Shown: piece by piece, positions 33,964 through 42,965 of the stretch
Layout: every line of letters begins with the position of its first letter
Numbering within the stretch: the stretch's first letter is position 1
Source of the DNA: Longispora fulva
GTDB lineage: Bacteria; Actinomycetota; Actinomycetes; Mycobacteriales; Micromonosporaceae
Reading direction: 5' to 3'
DNA length: 64,000 bases
Assembly: GCF_015751905.1 (NCBI RefSeq)
Contig: NZ_JADOUF010000001.1
Span: 5,952,001 to 6,016,000 of the forward strand
The notes under the pieces: generated by a model
The model's database searches: none
Told to the model about the DNA's origin: nothing
What the model saw: only the letters and a program-made list of their open reading frames with translations
Program-made: the position numbers and the translations under genes

Positions 33964-34119
33964 GGTACTCCAGTCCCCTAGTGCAGTAGGCAAGCCCTCT
34001 TAAGGCGGCGATCAATTGTTAAACGTAACGCGCCGACCGAACGGCCAGTTGCGCAGGTGGCGATTTGGCCATGCTTTCGCCCTCACACGTCCCGCTATGC
34101 CCCTGTATATCGGGTTATT

Positions 34120-34698
34120 TCACCGACGCTCGGGCCAGCTTCCCTCGGGCGCGCCGCGCGGAACCGGCCCCACCAGCTCCGCCAACCGGCTCATCCGCCG
34201 CCGCCCCACGATCCGGTACGCCGGCCCGCCCGCCCGGGGCCCGACCAGCTCCGCCGGCAACCCGGCCCGGGCGATGGCCGCCCCCACCGCGCGCCACGAC
34301 CGCTCGTCGGTCGCGGTCAGCGGCAGGTGGTAGCTCCGGTTGTCCCCGGGGCCGCCCGCGGCGATCACCCAGAGCCGCAGCTTGTGCCCGTCGAGCTCCA
34401 GGTCGGGCGGCGGCATCTTCACCGCGCCGCGCAGCCAGCTGCCCAGCGGGGCGAGCTCCTTGGAGTAGACGGTGCGGACCGAGATGTGCTCCTCGGCCGT
34501 CGGGGTGCGGTCGCCGCCCAGGCCCCGGGCCGCGTACTCCGCCGTGAGGGCCAGGGCCCGCCACTCGTCGGCCACCACGACCGACACCCGGGCCGTGCCG
34601 CCCATCCTGACAAGCTGACCCGGACCCGCCAGCAGACCGGCCAGGTCCAGGGGACTCCGGTCGGTCGACTCCGCCGCGAACAGGGACAGCTGATTCAT
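34120..34698 (-). CDS. Conserved actinobacterial protein of unknown function, 192 aa
   Basis: The start is the ATG at 34698 (MNQLSLFAAES). The product has a central part with strands and helices (ARVSVVVADEWRALALTAEY, LRLWVIAAGGPGDNRSYHLP) and a basic C-terminus (RIVGRRRMSRLAELVGPVPR). Its place directly upstream of topA on the same strand recurs, as far as I recall, in other actinomycetes. No catalytic motif or membrane segment is recognised. It diverges from a lipoprotein gene with only about 55 bp between the starts. Confidence 0.7.
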   Translation of the reverse strand: MNQLSLFAAESTDRSPLDLAGLLAGPGQLVRMGGTARVSVVVADEWRALALTAEYAARGLGGDRTPTAEEHISVRTVYSKELAPLGSWLRGAVKMPPPDLELDGHKLRLWVIAAGGPGDNRSYHLPLTATDERSWRAVGAAIARAGLPAELVGPRAGGPAYRIVGRRRMSRLAELVGPVPRGAPEGSWPERR

Positions 34699-34754
34699 CG
34701 AGAGCATCGTACGACTGTTCGGCCCTCCCGGGACATGCTCCTAGACTGTCCGTC

Positions 34755-35291
34755 ATGGCCTCACGCAGCCGCGCAGTTCTCGCCGTCCTTCTCCTGTCGT
34801 CCGGGCTCCTCGCCGGATGCCAGGGGGACGTGGCTCCGGAGCGGTGGGCCGACTCGGTGTGCGTCTCCGTCCGCACCTGGCAGGTCAAGGTCGGCCAGCT
34901 CACCAAGAACGCCCAGGACAGCATGGCCACGGCCAAGAACCCGCACGAGGCCCAACAGAGCCTCCTGGGCCTGCTGGGCGGGGCGGAGACCGCCTCGGAG
35001 ACGGCCAGGGCCACCGTCGTGGGCGCCGGGGTGCCGGACGTGGACCGGGGCTCGCAGTTCGCCGACCAGCTCGCGAAGGCGATCGCCGCGGCCCGCGACG
35101 CCTACGGCAAGGCCCGGCGGTCGATCGCCGGCCTGCCGACCACCGAGGACAAACCGTTCTACGACGGGGTGACCTCGGCGATGGAGACGCTGAAGCAGGA
35201 GTACCAGCCGGAGTCGGCCAACCCGGCCAAGCTCGACTCGCCGGAGCTGAAGAAGGCGTTCACGACGGCGCAGAGCTGCCAGAACTCGTGA
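34755..35291 (+). CDS. Lipoprotein, 178 aa
   Basis: A type II signal peptide with lipobox LLAGC (Cys at residue 22, from AVLAVLLLSSGLLAGCQGD) is followed by an all-helical domain (WADSVCVSVRTWQVKVGQL, AARDAYGKARRSIAGLP). Two cysteines near the ends may pair. No homologous family is recognised beyond 'secreted helical lipoprotein'. Its 3' end overlaps the 3' end of the convergent methyltransferase gene by 32 bp. Confidence 0.8.
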   Translation: MASRSRAVLAVLLLSSGLLAGCQGDVAPERWADSVCVSVRTWQVKVGQLTKNAQDSMATAKNPHEAQQSLLGLLGGAETASETARATVVGAGVPDVDRGSQFADQLAKAIAAARDAYGKARRSIAGLPTTEDKPFYDGVTSAMETLKQEYQPESANPAKLDSPELKKAFTTAQSCQNS

Positions 35292-35922
35292 CCGGTTTGC
35301 GGGCCAGCAGGTAGGCCCGCTGGCTCGGGTGCTCGGCCGGGTCCAGCGGGGCCCGCTCCAGGGTGGTGACGATCTCCAGGCCGGCCCGCTCCAGGCTCGC
35401 CTGCTCGGCCGACGGGTCGAGGAACCGGAACGTCAGGTCCACCGCCTCCCCCCACCAGGTGTCCATCGTGTGCGACTCGCCAGCGAGGTGCCCGGCGTCG
35501 GACACGTGGAAGGAGATCAGCGCGAACCCGCCCGGCCGCAGCACCCGGGCGAACTCCCCGTAGGCGCGGGCGCGGTCCTCTGCGTAGAGGTGGATGACGG
35601 TGTACAGGGCGGTCAGCGCGCCCAGGGAGCCCGTCCGGAGCGGGAGCCGGGTGAGCTCGCCGGCGAGCATCGGCAGCTTGTAGCGCCGGGCGCCCACCGC
35701 GCACATCACCGGCGAGAGGTCCAGGCCGAACACGTCGGCGCCGTGGCCGCGCAGGTAGTCGGCGATGTGCCCGGGGCCCGCGCCGAGATCGGCGACCGGG
35801 CCGGGACCGGCGAGTTCGAGGAGGGCGAGGAGGAGTCCTCTGTCGAGTGGCTTGCCGGCGAGCTCGTCGCCGAACTCGTCGAGGTAGCGGGCGGCGACCT
35901 TGTCATAGCTGGGGCCAGTCAC
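35260..35922 (-). CDS. Class I SAM-dependent methyltransferase
   Basis: The start is set at the GTG at 35922 (VTGPSYDKVAARYLDEF). The 220-residue protein has motif I VADLGAGPGHIADYL, motif post-I VFGLDLSP, motif II ALTALYTVIHLY and motif III LRPGGFALISFH. The acceptor (small molecule) is not readable from sequence. It overlaps the convergent lipoprotein gene at its 3' end. No biosynthetic genes lie nearby. Confidence 0.85.
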   Translation of the reverse strand: MTGPSYDKVAARYLDEFGDELAGKPLDRGLLLALLELAGPGPVADLGAGPGHIADYLRGHGADVFGLDLSPVMCAVGARRYKLPMLAGELTRLPLRTGSLGALTALYTVIHLYAEDRARAYGEFARVLRPGGFALISFHVSDAGHLAGESHTMDTWWGEAVDLTFRFLDPSAEQASLERAGLEIVTTLERAPLDPAEHPSQRAYLLARKPVTSSGSSAPS

Positions 35923-35974
35923 CCGGCCAACGTTAGTGTCGCGCCGGCCCCGGCGGTGTCCCACTCATGACAGA

Positions 35975-36001
35975 GGGCCCGGCGCGGAATGCGCCGGGCC
36001 C
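35975..36001. terminator. Terminator downstream of hppA
   Basis: GGGCCCGGCGC and GCGCCGGGCCC give an 11-bp perfect stem with loop GGAAT, 15 bp past the hppA stop codon. Confidence 0.8.
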
Positions 36002-36016
36002 TCCTCGAGCAGGGTG

Positions 36017-38380
36017 TTACGCGTTCACCTTCTCGTGCGCCTCGCTGCCGTTCGTCTCCTCGGCGGCGTCCACGGCGTTCGGACGCCGCTTGCTGATCAG
36101 CACCGCGACGAAGATGACAGCGGCCGCCGCGGCGGCGATCGCGATCCGGACCCCGGTGTTCATGTCGTTGCCCAGGGTGAACAGCACGATCGCCGGAGCG
36201 ATCAGCAGCGCCACCAGGTTCATGACCTTGATCAGCGGGTTGATGGCCGGGCCGGCGGTGTCCTTGAACGGGTCACCGACCGTGTCACCGATGATGGTCG
36301 CCTCGTGCGCCGGCGAACCCTTGCCGCCGTACGCGCCGTCCTCGACCATCTTCTTCGCGTTGTCCCACGCGCCACCGGAGTTGGCCAGGAACACCGCCAT
36401 CAGGGTGCCGGTGGCGATCGCGCCGGCCAGGTACGCGCCCAGCGCGCCCACGCCCAGTCCGAAGCCCACGGCCACCGGGGCCATCACGGCCAGCAGACCG
36501 GGGGTGATCAGCTCGCGCTGCGCGTCCCGGGTGCAGATGTCGACGACCTTGCCGTACTCCGGACGCTGGGTGCCGTCCATGATGCCGGGGAAGTCGCGGA
36601 ACTGGCGACGCACCTCGAACACCACGGCCATCGCCGAGCGGGACACGGCGTTGATCGCGAGCCCGGAGAACAGGAACACGACGGCCGCGCCGACGATCAG
36701 GCCGACCAGGTTGCGCGGGTCGGACACGTTGAGCGTCTTGAGGATGTACTCGTCGAGCTTCGCGGCGGTGCTCACCGCGTCGGCGCCGGACTTCTCCAGC
36801 GCGGTCCGCATGATCGCGGTGAACGCGCCGAACAGCGCGGTCGCGGCCAGCACGGCCGTGGCGATCGCGATGCCCTTGGTGATCGCCTTGGTGGTGTTGC
36901 CCACCGCGTCGAGGTCGGTCAGGGTGCGGGCACCCTTCTCGTCGATATCACCTGACATCTCGGCGATGCCCTGCGCGTTGTCGGAGATCGGGCCGAACGT
37001 GTCCATGGCTACGATCACGCCGACCGTGGTCAGCAGACCACAACCGGCCAGCGCCACCGCGAACAGCGACAGCAGCAGCACGCCACCGCCGAGCAGGTAC
37101 GCGCCGAACACGGCCGCGCCGATCACGATCGCGGTGTACACGGCCGACTCGAGGCCGACGGAGATGCCGGCGAGCACGACGGTGGCCGGGCCGGTCAGCG
37201 CCGCCTTGCCGATGTCGCGGACGGGCTTGCGCGAGGTCTCCGTGAAGTACCCGGTGAGGGCCTGGATGATCGCGGCCAGCACGATGCCGATCACGACGGC
37301 GCCGATCGCGAACAGCCGCGGGTCGCCGGAGTGCGCCAGGATGTCGGCGTCCTTGGTGGCCAGGCCACTGAAGCTCGACGGCAGGTACGCGTAGGCCGCC
37401 GCGCCGCAGAGCACGGCGGCGATGGCCGCGGAGATGTAGAACGCGCGGTTGATCGCGGTCATGCCGCTCTTGTCGCTCTTGCGGAGCCGGGTGATGAACA
37501 CGCCGACGATCGCGGTGAGCACGCCGAGGGCCGGCACGATCAGCGGGAACACCAGGCCCTGGTTGCCGAAGGTCGCGCTGCCCAGGATCAGGGCGGCGAC
37601 CAGCGTCACGGCGTACGACTCGAACAGGTCGGCCGCCATGCCGGCGCAGTCGCCGACGTTGTCGCCCACGTTGTCGGCGATGGTCGCGGCGTTGCGCGGG
37701 TCGTCCTCCGGGATGCCCTTCTCGATCTTGCCCACGAGGTCCGCGCCGACGTCGGCGGCCTTCGTGAAGATGCCGCCGCCGACCCGCATGAACATCGCGA
37801 GCAGCGCGGCGCCGAAGCCGAAGCCCTCCAGCACGGTGGGGGCGTCGCCCTTGTACAGCAGCACGACCAGCGCCGCGCCGAACAGGCCGAGGCCCACGGT
37901 GAGGAAGCCGACGACGCCACCGGTGCGGAACGCGATCTGCATCGCGGTCTCCCGGCCGCCCTCAGCGACCCGGGCGGCAGCCGCCACCCGCAGGTTCGCC
38001 CGGGTGGCCAGCGACATGCCGGCCCAGCCGATGAAGCCGCTGAACAGCGCGCCGACGATGAAGAACGCCGACCGGCCGAACCGGATCGAGTTGCCGCCAT
38101 CGGCCGGCAGCAGCCACAGCAGGCCCACCGCGATGACGACCAGAACGGCCAGCGCCTTGAACTGCCGGTTCAGGTACGCGCTCGCGCCCTCCTGGACCGC
38201 TCCGGCGATATCTTGCATCTTCTGGGTGCCCTTGTCGGTGGCGAGCACCGCCTTGACGAGACCCGCCGCGAAGCCGAGCGCGAGAAGCGCGATGGCCGCG
38301 GCGATGATCACGTAGGTGGTGTTCGAACCAGTCAGGGCCGCCCCGTTCTCGCCGCCGATGGCGAGAAGTACTGCGGACAT
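36017..38380 (-). CDS. hppA: Membrane-bound proton-pumping pyrophosphatase
   Basis: The start is the ATG at 38380 with AGGAGG four bases upstream. The 787-residue, roughly 16-helix protein hydrolyses PPi and exports H+. The signature GGGIFTKAADVGADLVGK, then EGIPEDDPRN (written here EKGIPEDDPRN), then ADNVGDNVGDCAGM is present. The position that decides potassium dependence reads GNTTKA with Lys, the K+-independent type. It could recycle PPi from amino-acid and fatty-acid activation (acs is in the same region). The 5' region contains the palindrome CTCCACATGTGGAG. Confidence 0.95.
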   Translation of the reverse strand: MSAVLLAIGGENGAALTGSNTTYVIIAAAIALLALGFAAGLVKAVLATDKGTQKMQDIAGAVQEGASAYLNRQFKALAVLVVIAVGLLWLLPADGGNSIRFGRSAFFIVGALFSGFIGWAGMSLATRANLRVAAAARVAEGGRETAMQIAFRTGGVVGFLTVGLGLFGAALVVLLYKGDAPTVLEGFGFGAALLAMFMRVGGGIFTKAADVGADLVGKIEKGIPEDDPRNAATIADNVGDNVGDCAGMAADLFESYAVTLVAALILGSATFGNQGLVFPLIVPALGVLTAIVGVFITRLRKSDKSGMTAINRAFYISAAIAAVLCGAAAYAYLPSSFSGLATKDADILAHSGDPRLFAIGAVVIGIVLAAIIQALTGYFTETSRKPVRDIGKAALTGPATVVLAGISVGLESAVYTAIVIGAAVFGAYLLGGGVLLLSLFAVALAGCGLLTTVGVIVAMDTFGPISDNAQGIAEMSGDIDEKGARTLTDLDAVGNTTKAITKGIAIATAVLAATALFGAFTAIMRTALEKSGADAVSTAAKLDEYILKTLNVSDPRNLVGLIVGAAVVFLFSGLAINAVSRSAMAVVFEVRRQFRDFPGIMDGTQRPEYGKVVDICTRDAQRELITPGLLAVMAPVAVGFGLGVGALGAYLAGAIATGTLMAVFLANSGGAWDNAKKMVEDGAYGGKGSPAHEATIIGDTVGDPFKDTAGPAINPLIKVMNLVALLIAPAIVLFTLGNDMNTGVRIAIAAAAAAVIFVAVLISKRRPNAVDAAEETNGSEAHEKVNA

Positions 38381-38810
38381 CCGTCCTCCTGATAACGAGC
38401 GCCCAGCTAACGGCTTCAGGAAGCGGTCGGGCCGCTCCGTGGCCCGCCGAGGGCGGCGTGCTCCACATGTGGAGTAGCGATCCCCGTCGGCCCTGGCGGG
38501 TCGACGCCGACGTGTCACAGCGCGCGAACGCTGCGACACGACCCGCGTACTCTAGCCCGAGATCGTGGGCGGAGTCACACCTGGCTCCACCTCTTTTTGA
38601 AAGACTTTCGTCTCTATGCTATGGATCTTGGCCGCCGGAGCGAGGGAGAGCGGTCTCCGCAGGTCACCGGGGTCTGCCGCAGGCGCAAGCCGGGGCGCAA
38701 AAGCCGCGTAGTGACATGCGCCACCCTCGATAGCCGGGCGCGCCCAATCCAAGATCAATTTTTGGTACGGCGGTTCCCGACCCGGCGCGCACCGGCTCTC
38801 GTAGTGCACT
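38381..38810. other. 430-bp intergenic region upstream of hppA
   Basis: No convincing gene lies here. The short frames overlap each other on opposite strands, have no ribosome-binding site and look like random GC-rich coding. The region should hold the hppA promoter. Apart from the 14-bp palindrome at 38461-38474 I see no obvious regulatory repeat. Confidence 0.5.
38461..38474. promoter_or_regulatory. Perfect 14-bp palindrome upstream of hppA
   Basis: CTCCACATGTGGAG is perfectly self-complementary and lies about 80 bp before the hppA start, a typical operator distance. The binding protein is unknown. Confidence 0.4.
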
Positions 38811-39602
38811 TTATCCAGAGATAGCCCATAAGTCCGTGAGCAGCGCGTTCGTCGTGTCCGGTTGCTCGCGCTGCACCTCGTGCGCCGCCCCGGCGACCCG
38901 GACGAGCCGACCGCCGATCCGGTCGGCCACCACCTCGCCGACCAGCTTCATCACGACGCCCATCCCGGGCCAGTACCCCGGAACGTCGACGTCCCAGGCC
39001 CCCGTCACGACCAGCTTCGGGAACGCCGCCCCGGCGAGCGGCTCCGTCGGGATGTCCGCCAGCCAGCACGGCCGCTCGTGCAACGCGGTGTGCGCCGCCC
39101 GCAGCAGCCAGTCCGCCGGCCCCGGCCGGGGCCGGTCACCGAACACGACCTCCAGGTACTCCTCAGCCGTCGCCCGCCGCGCGCCCGCCATGGACTCCCT
39201 GCCCGCCGCGATGGCCGCGGCGACCACCGGCCGGTCGGCCGCCACCTGGTGCGCCGCCGGCTCGATCAGGGCCAGCGACCGGACCAGGTCGGGACGGCGG
39301 GCGGCGGCCAACAGGGCGACCACCCCGCCGTAGGAGTGCCCGACCAGGTGCGCGCCCTCGCCGAGCAGGGTGACGACGTCCTCGGCGTCCACGTCGTGGT
39401 CGCTGGTGTGGGCGCCGCCCTCCAGGTCCGGGCTCGCCCCGAATCCGCGCCGGTCGGGGACGAGCAGCCGCCGGTACCGGGAAAGGGGTCTCTGGTCCTG
39501 AAACGCCAGCGTGCCCCAGTTGAGGGTGCCGTGCACGAACACCACCGGGGTCGCGTCCGACGCACCCTGGTCCCAGACGGTGATGTGCAAGGGAAGCGGC
39601 AT
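38811..39602 (-). CDS. Alpha/beta hydrolase
   Basis: The start is the ATG at 39602 (MPLPLHITVWDQG). The 263-residue protein has the oxyanion strand VVFVHGTLNWG, nucleophile elbow GHSYGG, acid region VTGAWDVDVPGYWP and terminal GAAHEVQREQPD containing the catalytic His. This is a soluble esterase- or haloperoxidase-like fold; substrate unknown. No operon partner is present. Confidence 0.85.
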   Translation of the reverse strand: MPLPLHITVWDQGASDATPVVFVHGTLNWGTLAFQDQRPLSRYRRLLVPDRRGFGASPDLEGGAHTSDHDVDAEDVVTLLGEGAHLVGHSYGGVVALLAAARRPDLVRSLALIEPAAHQVAADRPVVAAAIAAGRESMAGARRATAEEYLEVVFGDRPRPGPADWLLRAAHTALHERPCWLADIPTEPLAGAAFPKLVVTGAWDVDVPGYWPGMGVVMKLVGEVVADRIGGRLVRVAGAAHEVQREQPDTTNALLTDLWAISG

Positions 39603-39712
39603 GCACCCGACCATAACGCCGTTATCGGCATTGCCCCGGTGCGGCGGCATGACTAGCCTTCGCTATTGACGTCCGCCTCTGTCGAATCTCACGGGGAGTT
39701 TCCTTGCGGCTC

Positions 39713-42151
39713 ATGCGCGCCGTTCTGCTGTCCGCCGTCACCCTGACCGCCGCTGTCGTGGTCGCACCGGTCCCGGCAAATGCGGCCACACTGCCACCGG
39801 CCCCCTACGACGCCCTGATCCTCGACGGCGGGGCTGGCGGCTCCCTGCTCCAGGGCACCCTCGCCTTCGACCGGAACAACGCGGCGATCGCCGGACGGTC
39901 CTGGGAGAACGACAGGTTCTACGTCACCTTCAACAACCCCGACCACGTGTGGCAGGCCATCCTCCAGCCGCCAGCGGGCACCACCTGGGTCGCGGGCACC
40001 AGCTACGTGGTGCAGAAGGACCAGAACAACCCCGCCTACGCGACGGCCCTGGTCGAGGGCGACGGGCGGGGCTGTGACCAGCGCGTACCCGGCTCCCTGC
40101 TGGTCAAGGAGGTGGTCCGCGACGCGGCGAACCAGGTCAGCGGGTTCGCGGCCTCGTTCTCCCTGCCCTGCGACGCACAGCCCGACGCGTTGACGGGCGA
40201 ACTCCGGTGGAGGTCCACCGTCGGCTACGCCGGAGCGAACGCCGACGTCACCGGGCTCACGTTCGGACCGCAGGCCCTCGGCGAGCCCGGCACGAGCAGG
40301 ACCGTCACGTACACCGCCGCGGGCAGTGAGCCCACCCGGTTCGGCACCCCGACCCTCGGCGGGGCCAGCCCGGCGGCGTTCGCCGTCACCGGCGGCACCT
40401 GCGCCAACAAGACACTGACCTACGGCCAGACGTGCACGGTGACCGTGACCCCGTCCCCCATGAGGCTCGGCGAGCAGTCGGCCCAGCTGCTGCTGCCCGA
40501 CAACGCCGTCGGCGGCCGGAAGGTCGTCCCGCTGACCGTCGACGGGGTGGACCCGAGGATCCTCACGCTCAGCACGAGCGCACTCACCTTCGGCCGCCAG
40601 GACATCGGCCGGACCGGAGCGCCCCGGACGCTCACGGTGACCTCCTCCGGCATCCATGCGGTCACCTTCGGGACGGCGTCGATCGCCGGTCAGTGGCCGG
40701 ACGCGTTCTCGATCTCGGCGGACGACTGTTCGGGCCGGACCCTGGCCCCCGGGCACAGCTGCACGGTCGACGTCGTGCCGAACCCGCACTCGGTCGGCGA
40801 CCGGACGGCGCTGCTCCAGCTGCCGAACAACAGCGTGACCGACCCCGCCACCGTGTCGTTGTCCGTCAACGCCGTCGTGGGCGCCACCGGCACCTACCAC
40901 CCACGGACCCCGACCCGGATCCTCGACACCCGGTCCGGCACCGGCGCACCCGCCGCCAAGGTCGGCCCGGACGGCACGATCACCCTCCAGGTGACCGGCA
41001 CCAACCAGATCCCCGCGACCGGCGTGGGCGCCGTCGTCCTGAACGTCACGGTGACCGAACCGACCGTGGACAGCTTCGTGACGGTGTACCCGTCGGACGT
41101 GCCCCGGCCCAACACCTCCTCGCTCAACGTCGTCCGGGGCTGGACCGGAGCCAACTCCGTGACCGTCGCCGTCGGAGGGGACGGCAGGATCAAGCTGTAC
41201 AACCTGGCCGGCCAGACCCACCTCATCGCGGACATCGTCGGCTTCTACGCCAAGAACAACGACATCCTGGACTACGGGTACCGCAACGGCGGCCAACTGC
41301 TCCCGGTCCAACCGCAGCGCCTGTTCGACAGCCGCTCCGACTGGGGCGCCAAGCTCGCCTCCGACCACTACCTGCGCCTCCCCGTCAGCTACGGCACCGC
41401 CATCGACCCGCACATCCGTGCCCTCGCGGTCAACATCACGGCGACCGAACCCGACGGCCCGGGCTTCCTGACCGCGTGGGACGGCGTTATCGGGACCGGC
41501 CTGCCGGACGCCTCGACGCTCAACTACACCCGGGGCGCGAACGTGCCCAACATGGCCATCGTGCCCACCGCGCCCTGCGAACGGTGCGGCGCGTCGGAGG
41601 GCCTGCCGACCATCGGGGTCTACACGATGACCACCACCCACGTGATCGTGGACATCGTCGGCATCTTCGACGACGGAACACTGCCGGGCGGCCTGCTGTT
41701 CAGCCCGATCACCCCGACCCGGGTCGCCGACTCCCGGATCGGCCAGGGCACGCCGACCGCGATCCCCTCAGGCGGCACCGCGACGATCGCCACCCCGCCG
41801 GCGCTGCTCGCCAACGGAACGAAGGCGCTGGCGCTCAACGTGACCGCCGTCGCCCCTACCGCGCAGACATACCTGACCGTGTGGCCGAACGGCATCGCCC
41901 GGCCGGGGGTGAGCAACCTCAACCCGTACCTCGGCCAGATCATCCCGAATGCCGCGATCACCCGGATCGGCGCGCAGAACTCGTTCAACGTCTTCAACTT
42001 CACTGGTACGACGCACCTCGTCGTCGACGCCGTCGGCACCTACTACGACAATCCGGCGACCCTGAGAGTGGGAGCCACGGCGCTGCGCGGTGGGGTGCGG
42101 GAGCCCGTCTCGGGGCTCACGCTCGTCCGGCACGGCGCGATCGGAAGCTGA
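39713..42151 (+). CDS. Large secreted protein with choice-of-anchor-D-like and three DTRxG repeats
   Basis: The start is the ATG at 39713 of MRAVLLSAVTLTAAVVVAP, the signal peptide. The 812-residue exoprotein has an N-terminal domain of about 180 residues and two Ig-like choice-of-anchor-D repeats (GTPTLGGASPAAFAVTGGTC, then LTYGQTCTVTVT; the second reads ...DDCSGRTLAPGHSC). Three longer modules follow, each with a PTR(I/V)xDTR/SR-type strand (TPTRILDTRSGTGAP; PQRLFDSRSDWGA; TPTRVADSRIGQGTP) and ending LxVDxVGxY/F. Such modules occur in actinobacterial cell-surface proteins. A surface adhesion or structural role is inferred; no enzyme domain is seen. Confidence 0.8.
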   Translation: MRAVLLSAVTLTAAVVVAPVPANAATLPPAPYDALILDGGAGGSLLQGTLAFDRNNAAIAGRSWENDRFYVTFNNPDHVWQAILQPPAGTTWVAGTSYVVQKDQNNPAYATALVEGDGRGCDQRVPGSLLVKEVVRDAANQVSGFAASFSLPCDAQPDALTGELRWRSTVGYAGANADVTGLTFGPQALGEPGTSRTVTYTAAGSEPTRFGTPTLGGASPAAFAVTGGTCANKTLTYGQTCTVTVTPSPMRLGEQSAQLLLPDNAVGGRKVVPLTVDGVDPRILTLSTSALTFGRQDIGRTGAPRTLTVTSSGIHAVTFGTASIAGQWPDAFSISADDCSGRTLAPGHSCTVDVVPNPHSVGDRTALLQLPNNSVTDPATVSLSVNAVVGATGTYHPRTPTRILDTRSGTGAPAAKVGPDGTITLQVTGTNQIPATGVGAVVLNVTVTEPTVDSFVTVYPSDVPRPNTSSLNVVRGWTGANSVTVAVGGDGRIKLYNLAGQTHLIADIVGFYAKNNDILDYGYRNGGQLLPVQPQRLFDSRSDWGAKLASDHYLRLPVSYGTAIDPHIRALAVNITATEPDGPGFLTAWDGVIGTGLPDASTLNYTRGANVPNMAIVPTAPCERCGASEGLPTIGVYTMTTTHVIVDIVGIFDDGTLPGGLLFSPITPTRVADSRIGQGTPTAIPSGGTATIATPPALLANGTKALALNVTAVAPTAQTYLTVWPNGIARPGVSNLNPYLGQIIPNAAITRIGAQNSFNVFNFTGTTHLVVDAVGTYYDNPATLRVGATALRGGVREPVSGLTLVRHGAIGS

Positions 42152-42172
42152 GCCGCGCCGGTGGCGGTGTGG

Positions 42173-42577
42173 TCAGCGGTGGTTCGCCGTCGGCCACCAC
42201 AGGGAGATCGTGCTGCCGATCCCGTCGGCACCGGGCGTCACCTTGAGCACGTCCGCCGACTCGGCCAACAGCGCGATCCCGGCCTCGGCGACCACGGTCT
42301 CCTCCGGGTCGTCCGGATTGCCCGGATCGGCCGGCGCGTAGTCCAGGACCCGGACCTCGAAGCCGGCGTCGTCCACCAGCTCCAACAGGACCATGTCGGG
42401 AAGGCTGCCCCGCCGGTGCCGGGCGACCGCCCGCGCGCAGGCCTCACCCACCGCGAGCTTCAGCTCCTCGAGCCGGTCCACGGCGACGCCCGCGCGCCGG
42501 CCGCAGGCGACCGCCACCAGGCGCGCCGTACGCACGTGCGCCGGCGACGGTGAGAAACGCAGCCGAACCGTCGGCAT
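42173..42577 (-). CDS. RsbW-like anti-sigma factor (BldG partner)
   Basis: A 134-residue HATPase-type protein: RLEELKLAVGEACARAVARH is the helix that in RsbW/SpoIIAB carries the N-box. Here the classical Asn is replaced, as in other actinobacterial partners of BldG. The rest (PDMVLLELVDDAGFEVRVLD, GIALLAESADVLKV) follows the RsbW fold. It lies 5 bp downstream of bldG on the same strand, the arrangement known for bldG and its anti-sigma factor gene in Streptomyces coelicolor. Likely role: bind or inhibit sigma factors and be sequestered by unphosphorylated BldG. Confidence 0.85.
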   Translation of the reverse strand: MPTVRLRFSPSPAHVRTARLVAVACGRRAGVAVDRLEELKLAVGEACARAVARHRRGSLPDMVLLELVDDAGFEVRVLDYAPADPGNPDDPEETVVAEAGIALLAESADVLKVTPGADGIGSTISLWWPTANHR

Positions 42578-42582
42578 CCCGG

Positions 42583-42924
42583 TTACCGCGCTCCAGCCAG
42601 CGCGTCGGCCACCGATGGATAGAGCTCGAACACCCGCTCGAGCCCGGTGATCCGGAAGATCTTCAGCAGCCGGGGCTGGTCACAGACGAGCACGAAGGTC
42701 CCATCGCTGGCCCGGGCCCGTTTCAGGCCTCCCACCAGCACACCGAGCCCCGTCGAGTCCAGGAACTCCACCATCTCCAGATCCACCACGATGTGGCGGG
42801 CCCCGCCGTCGGCGAGCTCGACCAGCCGCTCCCGCAGGCTCGGTGCGGTGTACACGTCGATCTCCCCGCCAACCCTCAACAGGGTGCGGTCCGCGACAGC
42901 CTCGGTTTCGAGCGACAGCTCCAT
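42583..42924 (-). CDS. bldG: BldG-type anti-sigma factor antagonist
   Basis: The start is the ATG at 42924; the protein has 113 residues. The STAS domain reads [10 protein letters not shown], then [17 protein letters not shown], with the phosphorylatable serine at position 57, the same as in Streptomyces BldG, and [15 protein letters not shown]. Near-identity of motifs and the adjacent anti-sigma gene support orthology. In Streptomyces, BldG is needed for aerial hyphae and antibiotic production through partner-switching with anti-sigma factors. The helicase gene is divergent 41 bp away, the same neighbour as in S. coelicolor as I recall. Confidence 0.92.
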   Translation of the reverse strand: MELSLETEAVADRTLLRVGGEIDVYTAPSLRERLVELADGGARHIVVDLEMVEFLDSTGLGVLVGGLKRARASDGTFVLVCDQPRLLKIFRITGLERVFELYPSVADALAGAR

Positions 42925-42965
42925 GGGTGAATCTAACCACCTCCGGGATGTGTCAGAGTGCATGA

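Noticed and set aside
31120-33981. 953-codon plus-strand frame antisense to topA
   Set aside because: Leu/Arg/Gly/Val-rich reverse-complement shadow of a lysine-tailed topoisomerase; no motif and no ribosome-binding site.
35260-35291. Frameshift or error at the overlap of the lipoprotein and methyltransferase genes
   Set aside because: A 32-bp overlap of converging 3' ends is common and both frames end normally with complete domains.
38552-38824. Overlapping short frames on both strands upstream of the alpha/beta hydrolase
   Set aside because: They overlap, have no ribosome-binding site and no homologous look; the region is more likely promoter and spacer.
39689-41641. 650-codon antisense frame under the secreted repeat protein
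   Set aside because: It is a GC-driven reverse frame and the plus-strand gene has a signal peptide and repeat modules.
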